Assembly: GCF_011742875.1 (NCBI RefSeq)
Contig: NZ_JAAQTL010000001.1
Span: 992,001-1,056,000 of the forward strand
Origin: Luteibacter yeojuensis
GTDB taxonomy: Bacteria; Pseudomonadota; Gammaproteobacteria; Xanthomonadales; Rhodanobacteraceae
DNA length: 64,000 bases
Direction: 5' to 3'
Part shown: piece after piece, positions 7,866-16,158 of the stretch
Position numbering within the stretch: position 1 is the first letter of the stretch
How the letters are laid out: each line of letters begins with the position of its first letter
Translations under genes and position numbers: made by a program
The notes under the pieces: model-generated
The model's database searches: none
The model's input: only the letters and a program-made list of their open reading frames with translations
Told to the model about the DNA's origin: nothing

Positions 7866-8840
7866 TCACTCGCGCACCACGAGCACGGTCTTTCCGCGCC
7901 GCGGCCTGTCGTTCGCCTCCATGAAGGCCCTCGGAGCTTCGGACAGGGGATATTCGCGATCGATCTGCACGACGATCCTGCCGTCCGCCACCATGGCGAC
8001 GATCTGGCCCAGCTGCCCGGGGTCGGGCTTGACGATGAACCAGTACGCTTCGATGCCGAGGGCGGCCGCACGCTCGGGCGATGGCGCGTCTTCCGCCTCG
8101 CCGGAAATCGTCACGAGCCGGCCACCGCGCGGCAGGAATGCCCAGCTGCGTTCGAGGAGGTCGTGGCCCACGGTGTCGAACACGACGTCCACCGCCCCCG
8201 CGACATCCTCGAATCGTTCGACGTCCGTGTCGATCGCGTGTTCGGCACCGAGCGCGAGACACAAGGACACCGCGTCCTTTCCCTTCACCGTCGCGACCAC
8301 CCGGGCGCCGGCATCCCTCGCGATCTGGATGGCGAAGGCGCCGACCGCTCCGGCGCCGCCGTGAATCAGCACGGTCTCGCCTTTCGCCAGCCTCGCATGA
8401 TCGAACAAGGCCTGCCACGCCGTGAGCGCGCCGATGGGAAGGGTACAGGCATCGACGCTGGTCACGCCGTCGGGCATGCGGGCGATCTCGCCCGGCAAGA
8501 CACTCGCCAGCTCGGCCGCCGCACCGTTCCGCCAGAAATCGATCAGGCCGAACACCGGGTCGCCGACGGCGAAGCCGGACGTATTCGCGCCGGCAAAAGC
8601 CACGCGGCCGGCGAATTCGTGCCCGATGATCACCGGCAGCGGTCTCTTCGATCCGTCCGGCAACGGTAGCGTGCCGTTCGTGGCCCAGGTCGGCTCGGCA
8701 AAGGTGAGGCCCACGGCCTCGACAGCGACCAGAAAGCCGTCGTCGCGGGGCGCCGGCGCCTTCGTATCGCCAACGCGGATCGAAAAGTCGCCGCCGATGG
8801 GATCGGCGATCCATGCGGCTTGCATAGATTGCTCTGGCAT
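7866..8840 (-). CDS. Zinc-independent medium-chain dehydrogenase/quinone oxidoreductase family protein
   Basis: A 324-residue MDR-family oxidoreductase (start MPEQSMQAAWIADPIGGDFS). It has the GroES-like N-terminus with 'LPVIIGHEFAGRVAFAG' and the nucleotide-binding fingerprint 'VLIHGGAGAVGAFAIQIARD' (about residues 155-174), expected to bind NADPH. The zinc-ligand pattern of alcohol dehydrogenases is absent, pointing to a quinone/enone reductase. A longer frame to 9032 has no support. Single gene; the substrate cannot be told. Confidence 0.85.
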   Translation of the reverse strand: MPEQSMQAAWIADPIGGDFSIRVGDTKAPAPRDDGFLVAVEAVGLTFAEPTWATNGTLPLPDGSKRPLPVIIGHEFAGRVAFAGANTSGFAVGDPVFGLIDFWRNGAAAELASVLPGEIARMPDGVTSVDACTLPIGALTAWQALFDHARLAKGETVLIHGGAGAVGAFAIQIARDAGARVVATVKGKDAVSLCLALGAEHAIDTDVERFEDVAGAVDVVFDTVGHDLLERSWAFLPRGGRLVTISGEAEDAPSPERAAALGIEAYWFIVKPDPGQLGQIVAMVADGRIVVQIDREYPLSEAPRAFMEANDRPRRGKTVLVVRE

Positions 8841-8949
8841 GACGCTAACCTCGGGATGGGGTATATCCATGCTGTCACGGGCCGCCACAGCTGGCTTGTA
8901 CGGACCCGACCCCTCCCTCCTCGGCCGACATGCATCGCGACCGGTGTAC

Positions 8950-9492
8950 TCAGCCCTGCGGCGCCGGGCTCGTTCGCCTGAAGGCCAGCCGCAGTGCCGC
9001 CAGCAGGAAGTAGAGGCCGCCAAAGGCCGCATAAGGTGCGAGCTGCGCGATCGTCGGCGCCTTGCCGAAGGCCTGGATGGTCATCACCACGCCCGCAAGG
9101 GCCGATTGGCCGCCGCTGATCATCATGAATGCCTGTCCGCCCAGAGCGCGGCGCCGGATCCCGACGAATAGCTGGAGCAGGCCCGACAACAAGGCCCAGA
9201 TGCCGAAGATCAATACGCCACCGGCGTTTCCTCCCACGACGAGGGCAACGGCCAGAGCAAGCGCGGTGGCCAGACTGACCGCGGCGTTCAGTCGTTGGCC
9301 CGGATTGGCACGCAGGCCACCCGAACAGCGCGCATCGAGCATGTTCGCCGCGGCATCCCAGGACGGATAAAGCACGAGCAGCGCGCCGGTGACCGCAGCG
9401 GGTGCCTGGAGCCGGGAGAGAACGATCACCAGTGCGACCCAGACGAAGGCCACTGCGGCGCGCAGGAAATAAAAACGTTGAAGGAAGTTCAT
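8950..9492 (-). CDS. Multi-pass membrane protein, HdeD/DUF308-like
   Basis: A 180-residue protein with about six hydrophobic segments, starting MNFLQRFYFLRAAVAFVW. The pattern of paired helices with a 'ALLVLYPSWDAAANMLDA' turn resembles DUF308/HdeD membrane proteins; that match is moderate. It is transcribed away from a TetR gene, and a palindrome overlaps its probable -10 region (TTGACG at 9544-9549, TAGGCT at 9520-9525 on the minus strand), so it is the probable target of that repressor. Confidence 0.7.
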   Translation of the reverse strand: MNFLQRFYFLRAAVAFVWVALVIVLSRLQAPAAVTGALLVLYPSWDAAANMLDARCSGGLRANPGQRLNAAVSLATALALAVALVVGGNAGGVLIFGIWALLSGLLQLFVGIRRRALGGQAFMMISGGQSALAGVVMTIQAFGKAPTIAQLAPYAAFGGLYFLLAALRLAFRRTSPAPQG

Positions 9493-9521
9493 GCCATTGC
9501 CTCGCTTGAAGGAGGAAACAG

Positions 9522-9537
9522 CCTACTAGTTGGTAGG
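9522..9537. promoter_or_regulatory. TetR-type operator O1
   Basis: CCTAC-N6-GTAGG palindrome. It overlaps the putative -10 and spacer of the leftward membrane-protein promoter. The same 16-bp arrangement recurs at 9576-9591. Confidence 0.6.
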
Positions 9538-9575
9538 TTTGAGCGTCAATGAAGAATTCATAACTTGCAAGTCTA

Positions 9576-9591
9576 CCTATCTAATGGTAGG
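9576..9591. promoter_or_regulatory. TetR-type operator O2
   Basis: CCTAT-N6-GTAGG, one base different in the conserved half-sites from O1 and 54 bp from it. It ends 10 bp before the ATG of the TetR gene, consistent with autorepression. Confidence 0.6.
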
Positions 9592-9601
9592 TTTCTCTAG
9601 C

Positions 9602-10171
9602 ATGAATACCCGCGACCGACTCGTCGACTCGGCCCGCTACCTGATCCAGACCCGCGGCTATAACGGCTTCAGCTACGCGGACGTCGCGGAGCAGGTCCAG
9701 GTCCGCAAGGCGAGCATCCATCACCACTTCCCGGCCAAGGCCGATCTAGCGCGAGCGGCCGTCGAGCAGTCGCGTGCCGGCATCGTCGAACAGATCCGGC
9801 TGCTCGAAGAGGCGGCTTTCGATCCGCTCAGGCAGTTGCAGTTCTATACGGGCTACTGGGAGAAGTGCATCGCCGACGCATCCGCGCCCTTCTGCGTGGC
9901 GGGCATGCTCGCCTGCGAACTGCCATCGCTGCCCGAGGATCTTGCCGACGGTGTTCGTGCCCATTTCCGCGACCTGTCGCATTGGCTCGAGACCGTGCTC
10001 ACGGCAGGCGCACAGGCCGGCGTCTTCCATTTGAAGGGAGCGGCCAGCGCCGAAGCCGAATCATTCATGTCGACGGTGTACGGCGCGATGCTGACCGCCC
10101 GTGCCTATGGCGAACCGGCCAAGTTCTCGGGCATCGTGCAGGCGGCCTTGCGGCGACTGCTTCAGGCTTGA
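9602..10171 (+). CDS. TetR/AcrR family repressor
   Basis: A 189-residue TetR regulator: N-terminal HTH 'NTRDRLVDSARYLIQTRGYN' and 'GFSYADVAEQVQVRKASIHH' followed by HFPAKADLA, then an all-helical ligand domain with 'YTGYWEKCIADASAPFCVAG'. An in-frame upstream start at 9530 would include the operators and is rejected. It is divergent from the HdeD-like membrane protein; two matching palindromes in the shared 109-bp region imply control of both genes. Confidence 0.9.
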   Translation: MNTRDRLVDSARYLIQTRGYNGFSYADVAEQVQVRKASIHHHFPAKADLARAAVEQSRAGIVEQIRLLEEAAFDPLRQLQFYTGYWEKCIADASAPFCVAGMLACELPSLPEDLADGVRAHFRDLSHWLETVLTAGAQAGVFHLKGAASAEAESFMSTVYGAMLTARAYGEPAKFSGIVQAALRRLLQA

Positions 10172-12753
10172 CGGTCCGTCAAGCCGAGCCGGCTCGCCGC
10201 AGCGACGGCCTCGCCCCTGGAGCACACATCCAGCTTGCGCAGGATGTTCGAAATATGGTGCTCGACGGTTTTCTCCGAACGGACGATGCGCTGTGCGATC
10301 TCGGCGTTCGACAGTCCGCTGGCAAGCAGGCTCATCACATGGCATTCGCGCGTGGTGAGACCGGCGGGATTCGCGGCGGTCGTGGCTCTCGGACCCCGCA
10401 TCACGCCACGCACGCCGGCCTGTCGCAACCGAGCCCGACAAAGCCTCGCCGTGGCGCAGGCCCCCAGGCCCTCGAAGATCGCCAGGGCTTCGAGCTTGCT
10501 GTCCTCGTCGCCGTCCCATAAGGCCATCGCTCGCATGAAAGGGCAGCCAAGACGGGTCCAGGCCGCGGCGGCGGCCCTCCAGTCGCCGTCGCATTGCATG
10601 CCGTAGGGATCGTCGACCTCCCTGTAAGTCCCCTTGCCTTCTCCGAGCTTCCAGCACCAGAAGCCCAGCTCACCCAGCTCGCGGCGGTCGCCAAGGTGCT
10701 CCGCCATCTCATACGTGCGCCGTACCCAGTCGTCGCCGAGACCTGCGTCGCCGCGCAACCATGCCGCTTCGGCGCGCGCCGCCGCGATGGGCGCCAGGCG
10801 CTGCAGTTCGCCCGTCGTGCTGGCGAGTGCGCTGGCTTCGTCGATGAGTTCGGCGGCGCCGGGATCGCCACGGCGCAAGCGGATGCGCGCCAGGACGGCC
10901 ATCGCGGGAATGCGCGTCACCGGCGCCACCGCATCGCGGACGATGAGCTGGCCGGCGAGCCGGGCTGCATCGTTCCAGCGGCCCTGCTCGAAATCCAGCC
11001 GCGCTTTCCAGGCCAGCACGTAGTTCGCCCAGGAATCGAGTTCGCGCTCGGCGAAGTACGTGGTGGCCTCCTGGATGGTGCGTGCCGCTACCTCATAGTC
11101 GCGCCGTGTGACCTCGGTGCTCGCCAGATTGACGTATGCCCGTGCCACATGTTCGCTGTAGCCATGCGCCAGCGCCATGGAAAGGCTTTCCTCGAGCAGT
11201 GCCCTGCCATTCGTCTCGCCATGGGCGAGCATGGCCGTCCCCACGTTGTTCGTGGCATGGCACAAGGCTTCCGTGTCGCCGATGCGCTTCGCGAGCCCGA
11301 TGGCGCGGGTTCCCCATGCCACCGCGTCGCCGGTGCGCCCGGCCAGCATGTACAGCTGCGCGCGATTGCTGAGTGCCCAGGCAAACTCGCTGCCCTCCTC
11401 CAGTTGCTCGAGCAGAGCCACCGCCTGGTCCGCATAGGCTTCGGCCTCGCGGTTGCGTCCGGCGAACCATTGCAGGCGCGACAACCAGCGCAAGGTGCGC
11501 CCTTCCTGCGTACGCTCGCCGAGGTCGCGCCAGATGGCCAGCGCACGCAAGCTTGCGCACATGGCTTCTTCCGCCTGGTCCGTGAGGTAACACTGGTAGG
11601 AGCGGCGTCCCAGCAGTTCCGCCTGTTCGCGCGGCGGCAGTGCCGAGGCGTGGGTCAACGCCACGCCATAGAGTTTCGCCGCCTCGCAGTGGGAATGATG
11701 CGAGATCGCTTCCTCCGCGGCGGCGGAAGCATATCTCAGTACTGCGGCGGCATCGCCCGCGCCGGCCGCATGATGCACGAGCCGCGCCATGGGAACCTCG
11801 CCGTCGCTCGCTTCGAGGAACGACAGCATGTGCGCGTGCAGCGCCGCGGCAACATGCGGAGCCAGAGCCTCTTCCATCGCCATTCGCGCCAGCTCGTGCC
11901 GGTACGCGTACCAGCCGTCGGCGGCCGTGACCAGCCCCGATGCGAGGGTGGTGGAGATGTCCTCGGCCAGAGGGGCGAGAACGGCGTCGACGGTGGCGAC
12001 TTCCACGCGTGCGGGCACGATCGCGATCAGGTCCAGGAGCGCTCGCACCGAGGGCGGCTGCCGCGCGGCGCGCGCGAGCACGGCGTCGCGCACGCTGGCC
12101 GGAACGCCTTCCGACCTCAATACCTCGGTGACGAAGAACGGATTTCCTCCGGTCGTCGCGAAGATGCCTTCGTCGGCGCATCCCGATGCCTGGGCCATGC
12201 GTGCCACGCCTGCCTCCGTCAGCGGCAACAGTGGGACGCGCATCGCCACGTCCGCCGGCAGGTCGCCGAACACGGTACGCAACGGATGCCTGTCGCCTAT
12301 CTCATCGTCGCGGTAGGTAAGCACCAGCACCGCATGCACCGGCTGGATGCGCCGGGCCAGGAATTTCACGAGATCCAGCGTGGCCGTATCGGCCCAGTGC
12401 AGGTCTTCGAGTATCAGGAGCGTGGTACGCGGCGACTTCTGCAGGTTTGCGAGGATCGCGCTGAACAGCCTCGCGCGTTGCCCATCGGTGCCGAGCATGG
12501 CCTGTACGTCCGCGTCGAGCGCTTCCGCCATGTCGTAGACAGGACCCAAGGGGCGAGGCGAGAACAGCGCCTCGCAGCTTCCCCACAGCACGCGATGGAC
12601 ATCACCGGCGTCGCGCATGAGATGCCGGACGAGCGCGGTCTTGCCGATGCCCGCCTCGCCGCTGATCAAGACGACGTGCCCCGAGCCCCGCCCTGCCTGC
12701 TCGACCGCGTCGTGCAGGCGCTGCAGGGCGTAATCGCGTTCGATGAGTTCCAC
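10162..12753 (-). CDS. Large ATP-binding LuxR-family regulator (LAL/MalT-like)
   Basis: An 863-residue regulator with a GTG start. Walker A GEAGIGKT is at residues 32-39 and a Walker-B-like 'TLLILEDLHWAD' near 115; the middle has TPR-like helical repeats with alternating Ala/Leu/Arg; the C-terminus has a LuxR HTH ('GLTTRECHVMSLLASGLSNA', 'IVRSEKTVEHHISNILRKL'). Such proteins usually bind an inducer through the repeat region. The 3' end overlaps the tail-to-tail TetR gene by 10 bases. A perfect inverted repeat lies 10-54 bases upstream of its start. Confidence 0.92.
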   Translation of the reverse strand: MELIERDYALQRLHDAVEQAGRGSGHVVLISGEAGIGKTALVRHLMRDAGDVHRVLWGSCEALFSPRPLGPVYDMAEALDADVQAMLGTDGQRARLFSAILANLQKSPRTTLLILEDLHWADTATLDLVKFLARRIQPVHAVLVLTYRDDEIGDRHPLRTVFGDLPADVAMRVPLLPLTEAGVARMAQASGCADEGIFATTGGNPFFVTEVLRSEGVPASVRDAVLARAARQPPSVRALLDLIAIVPARVEVATVDAVLAPLAEDISTTLASGLVTAADGWYAYRHELARMAMEEALAPHVAAALHAHMLSFLEASDGEVPMARLVHHAAGAGDAAAVLRYASAAAEEAISHHSHCEAAKLYGVALTHASALPPREQAELLGRRSYQCYLTDQAEEAMCASLRALAIWRDLGERTQEGRTLRWLSRLQWFAGRNREAEAYADQAVALLEQLEEGSEFAWALSNRAQLYMLAGRTGDAVAWGTRAIGLAKRIGDTEALCHATNNVGTAMLAHGETNGRALLEESLSMALAHGYSEHVARAYVNLASTEVTRRDYEVAARTIQEATTYFAERELDSWANYVLAWKARLDFEQGRWNDAARLAGQLIVRDAVAPVTRIPAMAVLARIRLRRGDPGAAELIDEASALASTTGELQRLAPIAAARAEAAWLRGDAGLGDDWVRRTYEMAEHLGDRRELGELGFWCWKLGEGKGTYREVDDPYGMQCDGDWRAAAAAWTRLGCPFMRAMALWDGDEDSKLEALAIFEGLGACATARLCRARLRQAGVRGVMRGPRATTAANPAGLTTRECHVMSLLASGLSNAEIAQRIVRSEKTVEHHISNILRKLDVCSRGEAVAAASRLGLTDRQA

Positions 12754-12762
12754 CGTCCAGAC

Positions 12763-12807
12763 CCCTCGGAACCTGCACCGATTCTTGCACCAGGCAGGTT
12801 CCGAGGG
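12763..12807. promoter_or_regulatory. Perfect 14-bp inverted repeat upstream of the LAL regulator
   Basis: CCCTCGGAACCTGC at 12763-12776 and its exact complement at 12794-12807, with a 17-base spacer. It lies between the DUF4242 stop and the regulator's GTG. Either a terminator hairpin for DUF4242 (no T-run) or a regulator-binding site. Confidence 0.45.
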
Positions 12808-12845
12808 AGTGAAGCGATGTGCCGCCGTCGTTGCAGCTTCACACC

Positions 12846-13199
12846 TCAGGCGGCCAGGTAGCTGAAGGGAAGCCAGGGCGCACGGGTGCGGGACTTGGCC
12901 ACCGACGGCGTCCCGGCCTGTCCGATACCGAGGTAGAAGTACGGGTCGAGGACGGACACCTCGGTAATGCCGCCGACGGGAAGATCGTTGCGACGCGCCA
13001 CCTCGCGGATGGCTTCGGGATTCGGAGCGTCGTAGACGCAGAAGGTGTGCGTGCGATCCAGGCTCACGTACGAGTGGACCCAGGTAACACCCTCTTCCGC
13101 GTTGGTCTCCACGATCTTGCGGCAGAGGCGGTCGCCGGTCTCATTGGTGGGGAGATCGAGACCGCCGGGAAAAGCACGTTCGACGATATAGCGAGGCAT
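12846..13199 (-). CDS. DUF4242 protein
   Basis: A 117-residue protein (start MPRYIVERAFPGGLDLP) with the DUF4242 pattern 'VTWVHSYVSLDRTHTFCVYD' followed by APNPEAIREVARRNDLPV. AGGAG precedes the ATG. Members have a ferredoxin-like fold and at least one Streptomyces relative binds nickel; no enzymatic role can be read from the sequence. It lies upstream of the LAL regulator on the same strand and could be co-regulated. Confidence 0.85.
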   Translation of the reverse strand: MPRYIVERAFPGGLDLPTNETGDRLCRKIVETNAEEGVTWVHSYVSLDRTHTFCVYDAPNPEAIREVARRNDLPVGGITEVSVLDPYFYLGIGQAGTPSVAKSRTRAPWLPFSYLAA

Positions 13200-13490
13200 G
13201 GAAGTTCTCCTGGTGGGGATACAACTCAAGATCGAGCTGCGATGCCAGACTACGAAGACACCCGATCCCGGACATCGGGGGTTTCCCCCAGATTGCGGGA
13301 CGCGGACCCCGGTTTTGCTGCCACGGGCACGCAAAGTCCACATGCGGGTTTCGAAGGTCTGCGCCCCCTCGACGGAACCCGCCCATGACGCTCAAGGCAC
13401 TACGCCTCATCGGTGTCGCGACCGGACCTTGACGCTCGCGCTGCGATTGCGCCACTTTTCACGGGACTCACCAGAGACGTGGCGGCCACC

Positions 13491-14426
13491 ATGCGACGCG
13501 ACATAGCGATCGTCGTCTTTCCGGGTTTCCAGCTGTTGGATGCCGCCGGCCCCATCGCCGTGTTCGAGATGGCCGAGCGGTTCCGGCCGGACAGCTACAC
13601 GATCGCGGTGGTGGCGCCGGGCGGAGGCGTGGTGCGCAGTTCGTCCGGCGTGTGTCTCACGGCGGAACCTGTCGGACGGGCGCGTTTCGACACGGTGATC
13701 GTGGCCGGAGGCACACTGGCAAAGGTCGAGGAAGGAGAGCCCGAGATCGCCGCCCTGCTCGGCGGCGAAACGTGGCGCCGCGCGGCGGGCGTCTGCTCCG
13801 GCGCCTTTTTCCTCGCGGAAGCGGGGCTGCTCGACGACCGGCTCGCCACGACGCACTGGGCTGCGGCCGGGCGTTTCCGGGAGCTTTATCCGAAAGTGCG
13901 CCTGGACGCCGACCGGATGTTCATCCGGGACGGCAAGCTCTGGACGTCGGCGGGCATTTCCGCCGGCATCGACCTCGCCCTGGCACTCGTCGAGGACGAC
14001 CTCGGTCCCGGCATCGCCCGGCGCGCGGCGCAGCAGCTCGTCGTGTACCAGCGGAGGCATGGCGGGCAGTCGCAGTATTCCGTGCTGGTGGAGCAAGGCG
14101 GCAAGACGGGACGCTTCGGCGAACTGATCGGCTGGATGCGTGCGCGCATCGCCGAGCCGATGACGGTGGAGCGGCTGGCCGAGCGCGCCGCCATGAGTCC
14201 GCGGAATTTCTCCCGCGCCTTCGTGGCCGAAATCGGTGCCACGCCGGCCAAGGTCGTCGAAGGTCTGCGTCTGGAAGCCGCCCGCATCGCGGTCGAAACC
14301 AGCCACCTCCACCTGGACCACATCGCCGCCTCGACCGGTTTCGGCGATTCGAACCGCATGCGCCGTGCTTTCGTCCGCTCTTTCGGCATGTCGCCGCAGT
14401 CCCTGCGTCGAAGCACGAACGACTGA
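13491..14426 (+). CDS. GlxA-type AraC-family regulator with DJ-1/PfpI domain
   Basis: About 311 residues. The N-terminal amidotransferase-like domain (MRRDIAIVVFPGFQLLDAAG, with Cys in the nucleophile-elbow-like AAGVCSGAFFLAEAG) is followed by an AraC double HTH ('AERAAMSPRNFSRAFVAEIG' and 'HIAASTGFGDSNRMRRAFVR'). A GTG at 13413 would add 26 residues without homologous character, so the ATG is preferred. The target is unknown; the exported VOC protein follows 102 bases downstream. Confidence 0.88.
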   Translation: MRRDIAIVVFPGFQLLDAAGPIAVFEMAERFRPDSYTIAVVAPGGGVVRSSSGVCLTAEPVGRARFDTVIVAGGTLAKVEEGEPEIAALLGGETWRRAAGVCSGAFFLAEAGLLDDRLATTHWAAAGRFRELYPKVRLDADRMFIRDGKLWTSAGISAGIDLALALVEDDLGPGIARRAAQQLVVYQRRHGGQSQYSVLVEQGGKTGRFGELIGWMRARIAEPMTVERLAERAAMSPRNFSRAFVAEIGATPAKVVEGLRLEAARIAVETSHLHLDHIAASTGFGDSNRMRRAFVRSFGMSPQSLRRSTND

Positions 14427-14528
14427 CGTCCCGTGGCCGTTTTCGTCGGGAATTTGTCCTTGCCGGTGCGCGCCGCGCGACCCTAAAACTACGGCCGGCT
14501 TCCCGTTCCGGACATCAAGAGGATTCGT

Positions 14529-15512
14529 ATGCGTCTGCTTCCGTTCGTTTCGGCGTGTCTCGCGTGCTTCGGCGTCGCACAGATGTCCGTTGCCGCCACG
14601 GCCCCGCCGGCCACCCGGCTCGACCACGTACTGCTCTGGGGTCGCGGGATCGACGAGGTCACATCGGTCATGTCGGTCAAGCTGGGTTTCCAGGTCCGGC
14701 CCGGCCGGAACCCCGGAGGCGTGGCCAACCGCTACATCCGTTTCGCGGACTCCAGCTTCATCGAACTGCTGGGCGTCACCCGGCCCGACCCGCGCTTCGA
14801 TCCGGGGATGAAGGAGGACCGCGAGGCACTGAAGGAGGGTCCGGGAGCGCGCACATTCGGCTTCCGCTCCGCCTCGCTGGACACGCTGCGCGATTCGCTG
14901 GCTGCGCTGCACTACGCCGTCACACCGTTCTTCACCGGTCCCGACAGCAAGAAGCCGGGGTGGCGCCTGTTCGCCTTCGACTTCGACCGCCCGCCGCTGT
15001 CGAGCAATACCTTCTTCATCGACTATTCGCCCGATTACGCGCCCGACCAGTTCGATCCCACCAACAAGGACGATTACCGCGTGACGCGCGAGCATCCGAA
15101 CGGTGCGCGCAAACTCTCCTCGATCTGGCTCGTCTCCGGCGATGCCGAGGCCGATCGCAGACAACTCGAGAAGATGGGTTTCGGCCACGCCGTCCCGGTG
15201 AAACTGCCGGAGGCCGGCGCGAAAGGATTCTGCGTGCCGGTCGGACCCACGGCGCTGCTGGCACTCCAGCCCGACGGCGAGGGCCTCGCCGCGCAGGCCA
15301 TGGCAAGGGGCGGCCCGCGCATCCTCGGCCTCAGCTACGGCGTCGCCGACCTCGGACGCGCGCAGCGCTGGGTCGAGCGCGGCTACGAGCGCACGCTCGC
15401 GACCTATCGCGGCGTCTCCGGCGAATCCGTGCTGGCACCCACGCAAGACGATCTCGGCCTGTCGATCGAGTTCCATGCGATGCAGCGGCGCGGATCGTCG
15501 TGCCCTCAGTGA
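14529..15512 (+). CDS. Exported VOC (glyoxalase-like) family protein
   Basis: A 327-residue protein with a clear signal peptide (MRLLPFVSACLACFGVAQMS, cleavage near AATA) and GAGGA upstream. After it comes 'TRLDHVLLWGRGIDEVTSVM' and a second beta-alpha-beta unit, matching glyoxalase-like domains that usually act in the cytoplasm. The substrate is unknown. The signal peptide puts it in the periplasm. Confidence 0.8.
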   Translation: MRLLPFVSACLACFGVAQMSVAATAPPATRLDHVLLWGRGIDEVTSVMSVKLGFQVRPGRNPGGVANRYIRFADSSFIELLGVTRPDPRFDPGMKEDREALKEGPGARTFGFRSASLDTLRDSLAALHYAVTPFFTGPDSKKPGWRLFAFDFDRPPLSSNTFFIDYSPDYAPDQFDPTNKDDYRVTREHPNGARKLSSIWLVSGDAEADRRQLEKMGFGHAVPVKLPEAGAKGFCVPVGPTALLALQPDGEGLAAQAMARGGPRILGLSYGVADLGRAQRWVERGYERTLATYRGVSGESVLAPTQDDLGLSIEFHAMQRRGSSCPQ

Positions 15513-15669
15513 GGCGCCGAAAGCGACCCTGAGCCTCCGCCCATGCGCCCACCATTGATGCGCGCAAGGCAATACGGTGCTTCCGTACTCGCGGCTTCTC
15601 ATGATCCGGACTGCAAAATACAACGGTATGCCGTGCCGGAATGGACCGGCATGGTCGACAGGGGGAAGC

Positions 15670-16029
15670 ATGAAAGTGATGGGTTACAGCAAGACGTTCC
15701 GCCACGTGGCGGCGCTGGCGGCGATCGGCATCGGCGCGATCGCATTCGCACCGGCACAAGGCCAGGGCACGACCGGCAGCATTTTCGGCCACGGTCCGGC
15801 GGGCGGCACGGTGACGGCACGTAGCGAGACGGGTGCCTCGCGCCACGGCACGATCAACGATAGTGGCCGGTATCGTCTTTCCAATGTCCCGATGGGCACG
15901 TACACGGTGACGCTCGAGAAGGACGAGAAGACGCTCGACACCCGCAAGAACATCGGCATCACGGTGGGCCGTGGCGCCCAGGTGGATTTCGCTTGCGAGA
16001 ACGACGAGTGCGAGGCGAAGGGAGGCTGA
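15670..16029 (+). CDS. Small exported protein with carboxypeptidase-regulatory-like fold
   Basis: A 119-residue protein with a signal peptide (MKVMGYSKTFRHVAALAAIG, cleavage near AQG-QG). The rest, with 'GGTVTARSETGASRHGTIND' and 'YRLSNVPMGTYTVTLEKDEK', resembles a carboxypeptidase-regulatory-like beta-sandwich as found at the N-terminus of TonB receptors. It ends in an acidic stretch with two Cys (CENDEC). No receptor is attached. An AGGGGG lies upstream of the ATG. Confidence 0.7.
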   Translation: MKVMGYSKTFRHVAALAAIGIGAIAFAPAQGQGTTGSIFGHGPAGGTVTARSETGASRHGTINDSGRYRLSNVPMGTYTVTLEKDEKTLDTRKNIGITVGRGAQVDFACENDECEAKGG

Positions 16030-16050
16030 CGCCTCGCGCATTGCTCTCTA

Positions 16051-16130
16051 CAGGAGCCGCCATAGCGGCGAGAAGCCCCCGTAGCGATGAAGCGGCGAGG
16101 TGGTACCCCTCGCCGCTATGGCGGCTCCTG
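16051..16130. terminator. Perfect 22-bp inverted repeat; probable bidirectional terminator
   Basis: The arms 16051-16072 (CAGGAGCCGCC...) and 16109-16130 are exact complements with a 36-base loop. It lies between the convergent small exported gene and the autotransporter. A related GCCGC/GCGGC hairpin is found at 44594-44647, so this may be a genome-repeated extragenic element serving as terminator. Confidence 0.65.
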
Positions 16131-16158
16131 CAAAAACCGTTGTTCCCACACCGTTGCG

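Noticed and set aside
13407..15671. A 754-residue minus-strand open frame opposite the GlxA-type regulator and VOC protein
   Set aside because: Antisense shadow of two recognised genes; no plausible start signal or domain.
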